NCBI RefSeq assembly: GCF_003987595.1
Contig: NZ_NGJZ01000001.1
Span: 248,001-312,000 of the forward strand
Source of the DNA: Vagococcus entomophilus
GTDB taxonomy: Bacteria > Bacillota > Bacilli > Lactobacillales > Vagococcaceae
Length of the DNA stretch: 64,000 bases
Direction of reading: 5' to 3'
How positions within the stretch are numbered: position 1 is the stretch's first letter; every line of letters starts with the position of its first letter. The position numbers and the translations under genes are program-made. The notes beneath the pieces were generated by a model, which worked only from the letters and a program-made list of their open reading frames with translations, was not told the DNA's origin and did not search any database. Below are positions 27,644 through 37,166 of this stretch, in pieces.

Positions 27644-28450
27644 ATGTTAAAAGAGTTATGCCTGTTTTTCAAAGATATCTATCAAAATAGAAAGTTACTC
27701 GTCCAATTCTCACTAAATGATTTTAAATCAAGGTATGCAGGTTCCATGTTTGGTATCATATGGGCATTTGTAAATCCTTTAGTAATGGTTTGTACTTATA
27801 GCTTTGTATTTTCTCATTTGAAAGCTGCACCGGCACAAGGCTTCCCATTTGTTTTGTATTTAATTACTGGGATTGTTCCATGGTTTTTCTTTTCAGATGT
27901 CCTTTCTACAGCAACAGGAGTATTTAGAGAGTATAGTTATTTAGTTAAAAAAGTAGTATTTAACATCAGAATTTTGCCAACAGCCAAGCTACTTTCAAAC
28001 TTGTATACACATTTCTTTTTTCTAGCTGTTGCATTTGTTCTATCTATTGCTTATGGCTTTTTCCCAACTTTGCAAACTTTACAGCTGATTTACTATCTAT
28101 TTTGTTTGGCGATGTTTTTAACGGGTTTAACCTGGATTACTGCTTCAATTCAACCTTTCTTCTCAGATATTAGTCAATTAATCGGAGTAGTTATGCAAGC
28201 TTTAATGTGGACGGTCCCAGTTTTATGGTCACCTGAAATTTTTGCATCCTCTCCTTGGATTGTGAAAATTTTGAAATTGAATCCACTGTATTATGTGATT
28301 TCTGGCTATCGTGACTCTTTCTTAAGTCAAGGTTGGTTTTGGCAACATTGGGCTCAAACTGTATATTTTTGGGTGATAACAATCGCTTTATTACTAGTAG
28401 GCTCACTAATTTTTAAAAAATTAAAGCCACATTTTTCAGACGTACTGTAA
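27644..28450 (+). CDS. Polysaccharide ABC exporter permease (Wzm/TagG/RgpC/EpaL type)
   Basis: This 268-residue protein has six membrane helices and the ABC2 family pattern. FKSRYAGSMFGIIWAFVNPL at residues 26-45 is the cytoplasmic amphipathic stretch typical of O-antigen and teichoic acid exporters. It forms the channel with the ATPase encoded next and would carry the completed lipid-linked polymer out of the cell. The pair corresponds to epaL-epaM in Enterococcus faecalis and rgpC-rgpD in streptococci. GGAAGGA precedes the ATG. Confidence 0.93.
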   Translation: MLKELCLFFKDIYQNRKLLVQFSLNDFKSRYAGSMFGIIWAFVNPLVMVCTYSFVFSHLKAAPAQGFPFVLYLITGIVPWFFFSDVLSTATGVFREYSYLVKKVVFNIRILPTAKLLSNLYTHFFFLAVAFVLSIAYGFFPTLQTLQLIYYLFCLAMFLTGLTWITASIQPFFSDISQLIGVVMQALMWTVPVLWSPEIFASSPWIVKILKLNPLYYVISGYRDSFLSQGWFWQHWAQTVYFWVITIALLLVGSLIFKKLKPHFSDVL

Positions 28451-28469
28451 ATAGATTGGAGAGACTTTT

Positions 28470-29684
28470 ATGTCAAATTATGCAATTGAAATTAAAGATT
28501 TAACGAAACAATATAACATGTACGCTCAACCAAAAGACCGTATGAAAGAAGCATTAAATCCTTTTAAAAAAAGTTATCACAATATTTTTTACGCATTAAA
28601 AGACGTGAATATCTATGTAGAAAAGGGTGAAATGATCGGTTTTGTTGGAGAAAATGGATCGGGAAAGTCTACTTTATTAAAAATTATTACTGGGGTACTA
28701 ACACCCACAAAAGGGGAAGTCACGATTAATGGGAAAATTGCGGCCCTATTAGAGTTAGGTTCGGGATTTAATCCAGAATATAGTGGGTTTGAAAATATCT
28801 ATTTGAACGGAATGGTTCAAGGTTTCTCTAGAGCAGAAGTGGATGAAATGGTAGATGAAATTGTAAATTTTGCGGATATAGGAGCACATATCAATCAACC
28901 AGTAAAAACCTATTCAAGTGGAATGTTCGTACGACTTGCTTTTGCCGTAGCAATTAATGTAGATCCGGATATTTTAATTATTGATGAGGCGTTGGCGGTT
29001 GGAGATTTAGAGTTTCAGCTAAAATGTATGGAGAAATTCACAGAGTTACGAAATGCAGGCAAAACTATTTTGTTTGTCTCACATGATATAAACTCCGTGC
29101 GTCGTTTCTGTGATAGAGTTTATTGGTTGAAAAATGGTGTCGTAGTTGAATCTGGTGAAACAATGGAAGTTACAGAAAATTATGATAACTTTTTAAAGAA
29201 AAAATCAATTAAAACCGTTGATAGAGAGAAGAGTAAAGAAGAAGAAGAAACTTTTAGCCCAGATATTGTCGAGTTAATTAAAGCAGAATTGATAGATAAC
29301 CAGGGTAAAAAATTAGATATGGTGAAGCAAGATCAAGAAGTCACGGTAAAAGTTGAATACGAAGTAAAAGATGATACACAAAGAAACCCAGTCTTGGGTA
29401 TTGCGATTCGAACAGTAAACAATCAATATGTTTGTGGACTTAATACATTGTTAGACCAACAAACAATCCCTTGGAAAAAAGGTAAAAATATATTTGAGTT
29501 GAATTACAAAAAAATGGCTTTATTAGGTGGAGAATACTATTTTGACATTGCGTTTTTTGAAGAAAATGCAACGGTTCCTCTACTTTATAAAACAAAGTAT
29601 ATCAATATGTTCATTACTGGTAAGTACGTTGGGGAAGGTATTGTGGTTTTGGATCACGAGTGGAAGGATGAAGCGAAAAAATGA
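28470..29684 (+). CDS. Polysaccharide ABC exporter ATPase with Wzt-type C-terminal domain
   Basis: This 404-residue protein has an ABC domain (1-245) with Walker A GENGSGKST, the YSSGMFVRL signature variant typical of polysaccharide exporters, Walker B DILIIDEAL and H-loop SHD. A C-terminal beta-sandwich (about 265-400) starts around SPDIVELIKAELID. In E. coli O8/O9a such Wzt C-domains bind the modified chain end before export. Many rhamnan exporters have similar extensions. The reading frame overlaps the next gene by four bases (ATGA), so the ATPase and a methyltransferase-bearing enzyme are translationally coupled. Confidence 0.93.
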   Translation: MSNYAIEIKDLTKQYNMYAQPKDRMKEALNPFKKSYHNIFYALKDVNIYVEKGEMIGFVGENGSGKSTLLKIITGVLTPTKGEVTINGKIAALLELGSGFNPEYSGFENIYLNGMVQGFSRAEVDEMVDEIVNFADIGAHINQPVKTYSSGMFVRLAFAVAINVDPDILIIDEALAVGDLEFQLKCMEKFTELRNAGKTILFVSHDINSVRRFCDRVYWLKNGVVVESGETMEVTENYDNFLKKKSIKTVDREKSKEEEETFSPDIVELIKAELIDNQGKKLDMVKQDQEVTVKVEYEVKDDTQRNPVLGIAIRTVNNQYVCGLNTLLDQQTIPWKKGKNIFELNYKKMALLGGEYYFDIAFFEENATVPLLYKTKYINMFITGKYVGEGIVVLDHEWKDEAKK

Positions 29685-32600
29685 AGTATGATTTTCAGCT
29701 GGATTTAGGTGATAATACCAGTACTGGTAAAATGATAGCAGCAATTAAAGATAATAGTAAAATTTTAGAATTTGGACCTGGAAATGGTCGGATGACTGAA
29801 TATTTGGTGAAGGAAAAAAATTGTGATGTTTCAATTGTTGAATTTGATCCAGAGCTATACAAACATGTGATGACCTTTTCAAATGATGGATATCTTGGAA
29901 ATATAGAAGAGTATAAGTGGTGCGATCATTTTCAAAATCAAACATTTGACTACATTTTATTTGCAGATGTTTTAGAGCACTTGCTTCATCCAGAAGAAAC
30001 ACTGAAACAGGTTCGACCTTTTTTGAAAGAAGAAGGCAGAATTTTGATTACATTTCCTAATTTGGCTCATAATGCAGTCTTAATTGATTTATTTAATAAT
30101 AAGTTAACTTGGCGACCAACGGGTCTCTTAGATGCTACGCACAAAACTTTTTATACACAAGCTGGGTTTGAAAAAGTTTTTAATGAACAGCAGTTATTTA
30201 TCGCGGAAGAAGATTATACATTTGCACCAGTAGAAACAATTGAGATTGGTTCAGAGTATCGGGATTTACCAAAACAAATACAGTATTATTTTAGAACACG
30301 TCCATATGGGGAAGTTTATCAGTACTTTTTTTCTCTATCTAAAAAAGAAATTCAAAATCCGATTATTCATCCTCTACAAAACTCCAATGTTGAATTCCCA
30401 GTAAGATATATTCAGAAATCTGCTATTGAAGAAAAAGAAACTACTTACGTGTGTAATCTCTATACCAAAGAAAATGAAAAGGTAAACGTTCCGATCGATG
30501 CACAAACAGAGAAGTTAAAGGTCGTACCTAGAATTTGGAGTGGCGTTTTAAATATAGAGCTTCGATGCTCTGGGCAAAAATTGCCAATTTTTGAAACAAA
30601 TGCTCTATGGCAAGATGGAACTACCTATGCTTTTGGACAAGGGGAGCCTTATATAGAGTTTGATGTGACAAACCTGCAAAATCAAGAGGTTGAAGTTACG
30701 TTAGAATTTCTTTATATTGGAGATCTTTCGTATCTAGAAGGAAAAATAATTAGCAATGCTCAATACTTAAATAGTCGAATTTCATCTTTGGAAAATCAAA
30801 TTGTTGAGCTAAATAATCAAAATCAAGAAATTTTGGAAAAAAATAATGATATTTGTGAAAGATACTATCGCTCAGTGATTAACCCAACAGCCAAAGTGCT
30901 CAATCAGAATTTTAAACCATCGCCAAATTCAGTGGTTGAAAAAGCGATACACTATAATATTGATGCGATTCTGAATGTCAACGATCACACTACTGTGGTT
31001 AAAGGTTGGGGCTATGATAAACAAACAAAAACTTCGCTTTCTTTCTTTATTCCTGAAAACGAAGGCTCTTCTTTTGAAGTGAAAACTAAAGGAAGACCAG
31101 ATGTTACAGAGCAATATGAGCTCATGCAACATGAACAGTATGGATTTGAAATTACAATAGAGAATTATCAATTTAAAAAATATTTGAATGTAGTTGTACA
31201 AAGAGAGAATCAAGAAGAGCTATATATACGTGTATCAGATAAGCAACCTAAGAAAAAATTACTTCGTAGAAAAGCTGGTTTTGCTCTAAGTTTGCTAAAA
31301 AGTCGAGGGATTCTAAATACTGTAAAATATGTTGGATTTCGACTGAAAAATAAAGACATGTACGCTTCGTGGATTAAACGCAATGAAGTCTATGATGTGG
31401 AGGCAATCAAAAAGGAAATTCAAGCTTTTAAATTCCAACCTAAAATTTCCATTGTTGTCCCCATATATAATGTCGAAGAAAAATGGTTGAATGCTGCTGT
31501 TAGTTCCCTGAAAAATCAATTTTATTCTAATTGGGAATTGTGTTTGGCAGATGATTGTTCAAGTGCAGAGCATATTAAACCGTTGTTGGAAAAATATGCT
31601 AAAGAAGATTCTCGGATAAAAGTTATTTTTAGAGAAAAAAATGGACACATCTCAGAAGCCACAAATTCTGCTATCACGCTTGCAACTGGCGACTATATTA
31701 GTTTTATGGACAATGATGATGAATTGTCTATAAACGCGTTGTATGAAGTTGTGAAAGCTTTGAATGAGGACGAATCGATTGATTTTATTTATTCTGATGA
31801 GGATAAAGTAACAACTGATGGACAAAGGTTTGATCCTTTTTTCAAGCCTAACTGGAATCCAACTTTGATTTTAGGGCACAATTATATCACGCATTATGTA
31901 GTAGTAAAGAAAGAGCTTATTGAGAAAGTTGGCTATTTGAATACAGAATTTAACGGAAGCCAAGACTATGATTTTGTACTAAGAGCTACAGAGGCCGCAA
32001 ATAAAATACATCACATTCCTAGAATACTCTATCATTGGAGAACGATTGAAACGTCGACAGCGCTGGATCCTGAAAGCAAGACTTATGCGTATGTTGCAGG
32101 GAAAAATACTTTACGAGCAGCGATGGAAAGAAAACAAACTGCTGCTAAAGTAACAATGACTCCCAATTATGGAACCTATAAAATTGACTATGAGTATCCA
32201 ACTCAGCCTAAGGTCACGATTATTCCGATTTCGAATGGTGGGGATATCCGAGTATGTGTGGAAACGTATCTGAATGAATCTAGTTATCAAAATATAGAGA
32301 TTCTGTTATTTGATCGAAACATGAATAAAAAAATCAAAAAAAGCTCTAAAGTAGTATACAAATCTGCGAAAACCATCAATGAATTAGCTAGTTATGCAAC
32401 TGGGGAATACTTATTCTTCATGAATGATACTTCTGTTCCAAAAAATAAAATTTGGCTAGAAGAATTGCTAAACTATGGTCGTCAACCCGGAGTCGGTATT
32501 GTTGGGGCTAAAGTTGTCAATCAAAATGACATGATTTTAAATGCAGGAGTATCTTTAGATAAGGAAGATAACAGTTTTATTTTTGAAGACAGAGGGGTTT

Positions 32601-32932
32601 CTAATAAAACGTTAGGTTATTACTTCCGTATCTCGTTACCAAGAAATGTTTATGCGGTAACGGAGGAAGGTCTACTGATCAAAAAGGCTCATTTTGAGGT
32701 TGTTAAAGGTTTTGATGAGAGTTTAGATGCCCAATTAATGGGAATTGAGCTATCACTAAAAGTGAGAGAACAATTAGGGGGGACGATTGTTTGGGAGCCT
32801 TATAGTGTGTTGACAGATTTGTATAATGCAAGTAGAGAATTGAACAAAGCTCAAACAGAGCAATTCTTAGAGGAAACTCATCTTAAACAAACTGAGGATC
32901 CCTATTCAAATCCTAATAGATTGGACAGATAA
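29681..32932 (+). CDS. Methyltransferase - coiled coil - GT2 - degenerate GT2 fusion protein
   Basis: This 1083-residue protein opens with a class I SAM methyltransferase (motif I LEFGPGNGRM at about 26-36, acidic VEFDPE, ADVLEHLLHPE). A beta-rich region and a coiled coil (about 357-395) follow, then a second beta-sandwich domain with KGWGYD (about 440). A GT2 domain runs from about 586 (SIVVPIYNVEEKW, FMDNDDE at about 676). The last part, from about 845, aligns with the second GT2 of the next protein but has lost the donor and metal motifs (LLFDRN, MNDTSV). It is the position of epaN in enterococci. A chain-capping or backbone role is inferred. Confidence 0.85.
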   Translation: MKYDFQLDLGDNTSTGKMIAAIKDNSKILEFGPGNGRMTEYLVKEKNCDVSIVEFDPELYKHVMTFSNDGYLGNIEEYKWCDHFQNQTFDYILFADVLEHLLHPEETLKQVRPFLKEEGRILITFPNLAHNAVLIDLFNNKLTWRPTGLLDATHKTFYTQAGFEKVFNEQQLFIAEEDYTFAPVETIEIGSEYRDLPKQIQYYFRTRPYGEVYQYFFSLSKKEIQNPIIHPLQNSNVEFPVRYIQKSAIEEKETTYVCNLYTKENEKVNVPIDAQTEKLKVVPRIWSGVLNIELRCSGQKLPIFETNALWQDGTTYAFGQGEPYIEFDVTNLQNQEVEVTLEFLYIGDLSYLEGKIISNAQYLNSRISSLENQIVELNNQNQEILEKNNDICERYYRSVINPTAKVLNQNFKPSPNSVVEKAIHYNIDAILNVNDHTTVVKGWGYDKQTKTSLSFFIPENEGSSFEVKTKGRPDVTEQYELMQHEQYGFEITIENYQFKKYLNVVVQRENQEELYIRVSDKQPKKKLLRRKAGFALSLLKSRGILNTVKYVGFRLKNKDMYASWIKRNEVYDVEAIKKEIQAFKFQPKISIVVPIYNVEEKWLNAAVSSLKNQFYSNWELCLADDCSSAEHIKPLLEKYAKEDSRIKVIFREKNGHISEATNSAITLATGDYISFMDNDDELSINALYEVVKALNEDESIDFIYSDEDKVTTDGQRFDPFFKPNWNPTLILGHNYITHYVVVKKELIEKVGYLNTEFNGSQDYDFVLRATEAANKIHHIPRILYHWRTIETSTALDPESKTYAYVAGKNTLRAAMERKQTAAKVTMTPNYGTYKIDYEYPTQPKVTIIPISNGGDIRVCVETYLNESSYQNIEILLFDRNMNKKIKKSSKVVYKSAKTINELASYATGEYLFFMNDTSVPKNKIWLEELLNYGRQPGVGIVGAKVVNQNDMILNAGVSLDKEDNSFIFEDRGVSNKTLGYYFRISLPRNVYAVTEEGLLIKKAHFEVVKGFDESLDAQLMGIELSLKVREQLGGTIVWEPYSVLTDLYNASRELNKAQTEQFLEETHLKQTEDPYSNPNRLDR

Positions 32933-32937
32933 TTAAG

Positions 32938-35082
32938 ATGACAACAGATGAAAATCAAATCGTCATGAATATAGATGACAAAATAAAAAACCCAAAGACA
33001 AAAGAGATAACCATAGTAGGGTGGGCTTTGGATTTGTCTACTCGAATGATCCCAAAGATTAAAGTTTCAGCTAAAGAGGCAGTTGTACAGCTGACACACC
33101 GAGCAGATGTAAATGAGTTGTATCAGTTAGTTCCATATGGCTCAGTCGGATTTGTGATTACCTTTAATTTACGCGAGACAAATGGGAAAAAAATAGATAT
33201 TTTATTTGAGGGTGAAAATTCAAGCTTGACAGAGTCTGTTGACTTGATGCTCAATGTTAGAAATCCTAATGCTGGTAAAACGAAAGCTATGCTCAAGCAA
33301 AAACTCCTACGTGTAAAAAAAGGATTGGGGTATATCAAGCGCAATGGCTTGCTCAATACTTATCGTAGATTAAAGATTGATCAAAAAAAATCGAATGATC
33401 TTTATTTAGAGTGGATACAAAAAAATGAAAAGAGTCTAGTAGAAGAAGCAGATGCTAATCAAATATTTGATTACAAACCTAAAATATCAATTGTAATGCC
33501 TGTCTATAACGTGCCTGAAATTTGGCTTCGAAAAAGCATAGAGTCTGTGTGTAAGCAAAACTATACAAATTGGGAGCTGTGCATTTGTGATGATGCCTCT
33601 ACCGATGTGCAAATTAAAAAAGTTTTAGAAGAATATGCTTCAAAAGACCAAAGAATTAAAGTGGTTTTTCACAAAGAAAACACACATATTTGTGGTGCAA
33701 CTAACTCAGCGCTTAAACTGGCAACAGGAGAATTTATTGCATTGTTAGATAATGATGATGAGTTAGCGCTCAACGCTTTGTATGAGATTGTAGCAAGACT
33801 AAATACGAACTCAGAATACGACTTACTATACAGTGATGAAGATAAGATAAACGAACAAGGTGTGAGAATGGATCCTGCATTTAAGCCAGATTGGTCACCA
33901 GACTTATTAATGGGAACCAACTATATATCACATCTTGGGGTTTATAGACGTTCAATTATAGAACAAATTGGAGGCTTTAGGGAAGGGTTTGAAGGAGCGC
34001 AAGATTATGATCTTGTTTTGCGTTTTGTTGAACAGACAGAGTCTAAGAGAATTGGTCATATTGCAAAAATACTTTATCATTGGCGTGTCTTGCCTTCTTC
34101 AACCGCAAGTGAGCAGTCAAGTAAAGAGTATGCTTTTACTGCTGGGAGAAAAGCTTTACAAGAAGCGCTAGCCCGCAGAGAAAATGAGGGACAGGTATTC
34201 GATGGACCTGCAAAAGGATTTTATGATGTTCAATATGAAATTAAACATAAAGAAAAAGTGACGGTTATTATCCCAACAAGAAATGGCTACAAAGATGTAA
34301 AAAAATGTGTAGACTCAATTATAGATAAAACCTCATATCCTAACTATGAAATTATGATTGCAGATAATGGTAGTGATGATCCCAAAATGAAGGAATTATA
34401 TGCTGCCTATCAAGAAAAATTAAATAATAAATTTATAGTTGAATCAATAGATATTCCTTTTAACTATGCCAAGATTAATAATATTGCAGCTGAGAAAGCG
34501 ACAGGAACTTACTTACTGTTTTTAAATAATGATACAGAAGTGATTGCGCCCGACTGGATGACGAGAATGGTTTCATTTGCACAGTTTGATCGTATTGGTG
34601 CTGTTGGAGCTAAATTGTATTACGAAAACAATACAATTCAACATGCGGGAGTTGTGGTTGGACTAGGTGGCTTAGCGGGACATGTGCATCACACGTTTCC
34701 TAAAGGAGATTTTGGCTATTTTGGTAAGCTAATTGTTAACGTAAACTATCTTGCTATAACAGCAGCATGTTTGATGACTAAAAAAACTGATTTTGAAAAA
34801 GTTTCAGGTTTTGATGAGAAATTAGTAGTTGCTTATAATGATGTTGATTTGTGTTTGAAAATTTATGCATCAGGAAAAGATAATGTATGGTTGCATGGTG
34901 CAGAATTATATCATTATGAATCTCAAAGTAGAGGCTATGAAGATACACCTGAAAAACAAACTCGGTTTTTAAAAGAAGCGCAGTATTTTGCTAGTAAATG
35001 GCCAAAATACATTGAAAATGATCCTTATTATAATCCCAACCTTACGAGAAAAGCAGGAGATTTTTCTATTAATCTTGACTAG
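32938..35082 (+). CDS. Tandem-domain GT2 glycosyltransferase (EpaO-like)
   Basis: This 714-residue protein has an N-terminal beta-sandwich (IVGWALDLS), a basic linker, a GT2 domain (SIVMPVYNVPE at about 181, LLDNDDE at about 269) and a second GT2 domain (VTVIIPTRNG at about 440, LNNDTEV at about 524, VVAYNDVDLCLK). Both domains keep their metal motifs, so it may be bifunctional and make repeating linkages. The layout matches the C-terminal two-thirds of the previous protein, indicating tandem duplication. It has no strong ribosome site, and translation is probably coupled to the gene 5 bases upstream. A terminator follows. Confidence 0.88.
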   Translation: MTTDENQIVMNIDDKIKNPKTKEITIVGWALDLSTRMIPKIKVSAKEAVVQLTHRADVNELYQLVPYGSVGFVITFNLRETNGKKIDILFEGENSSLTESVDLMLNVRNPNAGKTKAMLKQKLLRVKKGLGYIKRNGLLNTYRRLKIDQKKSNDLYLEWIQKNEKSLVEEADANQIFDYKPKISIVMPVYNVPEIWLRKSIESVCKQNYTNWELCICDDASTDVQIKKVLEEYASKDQRIKVVFHKENTHICGATNSALKLATGEFIALLDNDDELALNALYEIVARLNTNSEYDLLYSDEDKINEQGVRMDPAFKPDWSPDLLMGTNYISHLGVYRRSIIEQIGGFREGFEGAQDYDLVLRFVEQTESKRIGHIAKILYHWRVLPSSTASEQSSKEYAFTAGRKALQEALARRENEGQVFDGPAKGFYDVQYEIKHKEKVTVIIPTRNGYKDVKKCVDSIIDKTSYPNYEIMIADNGSDDPKMKELYAAYQEKLNNKFIVESIDIPFNYAKINNIAAEKATGTYLLFLNNDTEVIAPDWMTRMVSFAQFDRIGAVGAKLYYENNTIQHAGVVVGLGGLAGHVHHTFPKGDFGYFGKLIVNVNYLAITAACLMTKKTDFEKVSGFDEKLVVAYNDVDLCLKIYASGKDNVWLHGAELYHYESQSRGYEDTPEKQTRFLKEAQYFASKWPKYIENDPYYNPNLTRKAGDFSINLD

Positions 35083-35113
35083 TGAGTGAAAAATAAAATA
35101 GAGTTGTGAACAA

Positions 35114-35160
35114 GGTCCAAGAAGTTAGCAGACATCTAACTTTTGGATCTTTTTCTTTTT
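35114..35160 (+). terminator. Terminator of the ABC exporter operon
   Basis: AGTTAG/CTAACT core stem with a lower stem GGTCC/GGATC (one bulge and G-T pairs), loop CAGACAT, then a T-rich tract. Confidence 0.75.
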
Positions 35161-35215
35161 TCATAATCTTCATTGATAATTTTCATAAAAAGACCTTTTA
35201 AAAACTAAAGTAAGG

Positions 35216-35224
35216 TGATAAAAT
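35216..35224 (+). promoter_or_regulatory. Extended -10 promoter element
   Basis: TGATAAAAT, 38 bases before the TagH-like gene start. The -35 region is T-rich but poor. The same 9-mer occurs upstream of map (1341) and at 9751. Confidence 0.45.
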
Positions 35225-35261
35225 AGAAATACAGTAATCAAAGCCAAAAGGGGAAGTGAAT

Positions 35262-37094
35262 ATGGTAGATAAAAAAGTAAATGTAAAAATTATATCTGTG
35301 ACTAAGTCTCACTCTAATAAACAATCTTTCTATAAAAAAATAAGAAATGTTTTCGATGAAAAAAATTACTTAAACACCAAGTTTTGGGTGTTAAAAGGAG
35401 TAAATGCGGAATTAGCAAGTGGAGAAATCGTGGGCATTGTTGGTTTTAGCGGTTCTGGTAAGTCAACTTTATGTAAGATGATCCATCATGAAATCTTGCC
35501 AACAAGTGGTAAGGTTGAAACTGCTGGTACGACTTATTTGGTGAATATGGAAGAAGCGATACAGGATAATCTTTGTGGCATAGAGCTTTTGCGACAACGT
35601 TTGTCCAAAAAAGATATGAATAAAAAACAGTTGCAAAAAAATATCGAAGATGTGATCCAGTTTGCAGATTTAGGTTCGGTTATGGAACAAGCTGTTAGTA
35701 GTTATTCTATGGAAATGAGAGCACGTTTGGAGATTTCCATTGGGATTCAAAAAAACTCAGATATTTTAATTATAGATGAAGCGCTCACTTTGTGCGATGC
35801 TTCGTTTGTAAAAAAATGTCAAGATAAGTTTCTTGAGCTCAAAGAAGAAGGTAAGACAATTGTTGTGGTAACACCCGTATTAGAGCAAATTGAAAGATTT
35901 TGTGATAAGGTCATCTGGCTTCACTTTGGAAATGTACAAAAATTTGGACAAACTTTCGATGTTGTCCACCAATATAAAAAGTTTATGATATGGTTTACAG
36001 AAAAACTATCCAAACAAGAACAAAGAGCTTACAATGAAAAATTTCGTGAGCTGCAAACTTCATTTTCATTAAAAGATCTATATACAAATACATTGGAAGA
36101 ATCAGCAACGGTAAAAACAAGAGAAGAGCTAAAACTCATTCGAAGTTCTTTGTACAAGGAAGAAAACAAAAAGAAAAATGTGTTGTTGAGTCCCTTCTTT
36201 TTCTTAGTGGTTCTTTTCCTATGTTTTGCCGGATTTTTAATGATAAAAGAGAACGAGCAAAAGAAAGACTCAAAGGATTCCTATGAAAGTAAAACAGCAG
36301 TTATGAGTAAAAAAAGAAAACAAATTACAGCAATGACCAAAAGTGCCGTAACAACATCAAGTAAGCCAACAACAAATTCAACGACGAGCAGCGAGGAGGA
36401 TACAAATCCTCAAGAGCATCTTGTCAAACTAGGAGAGACGCTCAGTGGAATTGCTGAAAAATACAAAATAAGCATGGCTGAGTTGATGGACATCAACAAG
36501 TTGACTACGGCCGATGTTTACCAGGGGCAAATACTACGATTAGTAAAAGACAAGACTGAAATGACCAGTCAAACCACTACTGATCAGGCAATTGAAAAAA
36601 AAGAAGAACATGTAGTTTCTGCTGGAGAAACACTATCTACTATTGCACATAAATACCATTTAACTGTTGAACAACTAAGGGCGTATAACTTTTTGCAAAG
36701 TGAGCAACTGTCTCCTGGTCAGATACTCCGATTAAAACAAGTTACAAGCGCTACACAAGACACAACAAGTGATAATAATGCCTTCTATACTGTACAAAAG
36801 GGTGATACTATCTATAGTATTGCTAGAAGGTACAATTTGACAGTGAAACAAATTGAGGAGAAGAATGGATTGATCAATAGTGAAATCAGTATTGGTCAAG
36901 TACTTGATGTAGCTCAGATGATGGTTACCACTTCAACAACTTCACACAGTCAAAATAAAACCCATACTGTTGCAGTCGGAGAGAATCTATACCGAATTGC
37001 CCAAAAATACGGAGTTTCTGTAGAGCAATTGAAAGAAAAAAATGGATTGACCAGTAATGAGATCAGTGTAAAACAACTATTAGTCATTCCATAG
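35262..37094 (+). CDS. TagH-like degenerate ABC ATPase fused to membrane segment and four LysM domains
   Basis: This 610-residue protein has an ABC ATPase-like domain (about 35-250) with Walker A GFSGSGKST and Walker B DILIIDEAL. The signature is SYSMEMRARL instead of the expected YSSGM and the H-loop is TPV instead of SHD or SHS. The segment VIWLHFGNVQKFG then IWFTEKLSK resembles teichoic acid exporter TagH. A membrane helix (about 307-328), a Ser/Thr-rich linker and four LysM repeats (about 384-433, 448-490, 507-550, 567-610) would lie outside and bind peptidoglycan. No permease is adjacent. The ATG follows AAAGGGGA. It may regulate export or tether an exporter to the wall. Confidence 0.9.
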   Translation: MVDKKVNVKIISVTKSHSNKQSFYKKIRNVFDEKNYLNTKFWVLKGVNAELASGEIVGIVGFSGSGKSTLCKMIHHEILPTSGKVETAGTTYLVNMEEAIQDNLCGIELLRQRLSKKDMNKKQLQKNIEDVIQFADLGSVMEQAVSSYSMEMRARLEISIGIQKNSDILIIDEALTLCDASFVKKCQDKFLELKEEGKTIVVVTPVLEQIERFCDKVIWLHFGNVQKFGQTFDVVHQYKKFMIWFTEKLSKQEQRAYNEKFRELQTSFSLKDLYTNTLEESATVKTREELKLIRSSLYKEENKKKNVLLSPFFFLVVLFLCFAGFLMIKENEQKKDSKDSYESKTAVMSKKRKQITAMTKSAVTTSSKPTTNSTTSSEEDTNPQEHLVKLGETLSGIAEKYKISMAELMDINKLTTADVYQGQILRLVKDKTEMTSQTTTDQAIEKKEEHVVSAGETLSTIAHKYHLTVEQLRAYNFLQSEQLSPGQILRLKQVTSATQDTTSDNNAFYTVQKGDTIYSIARRYNLTVKQIEEKNGLINSEISIGQVLDVAQMMVTTSTTSHSQNKTHTVAVGENLYRIAQKYGVSVEQLKEKNGLTSNEISVKQLLVIP

Positions 37095-37120
37095 TACAGG
37101 ATACCGAACTATACAAAAAA

Positions 37121-37160
37121 AGAGTAAAGCTCAAGATTGTTTGAACTTTACTCTTTTTTT
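37121..37160. terminator. Bidirectional terminator
   Basis: AGAGTAAAG paired with CTTTACTCT, extended by TCAA/TTGA, with A- and T-tracts outside. It serves the convergent TagH-like and RlmD genes. Confidence 0.88.
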
Positions 37161-37166
37161 AATCAG

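Noticed and set aside
16265-35082. Defence island or phage-related system
   Set aside because: All large proteins in this part carry glycosyltransferase, transporter or nucleotide-sugar motifs; no nuclease, integrase or toxin motifs were seen.
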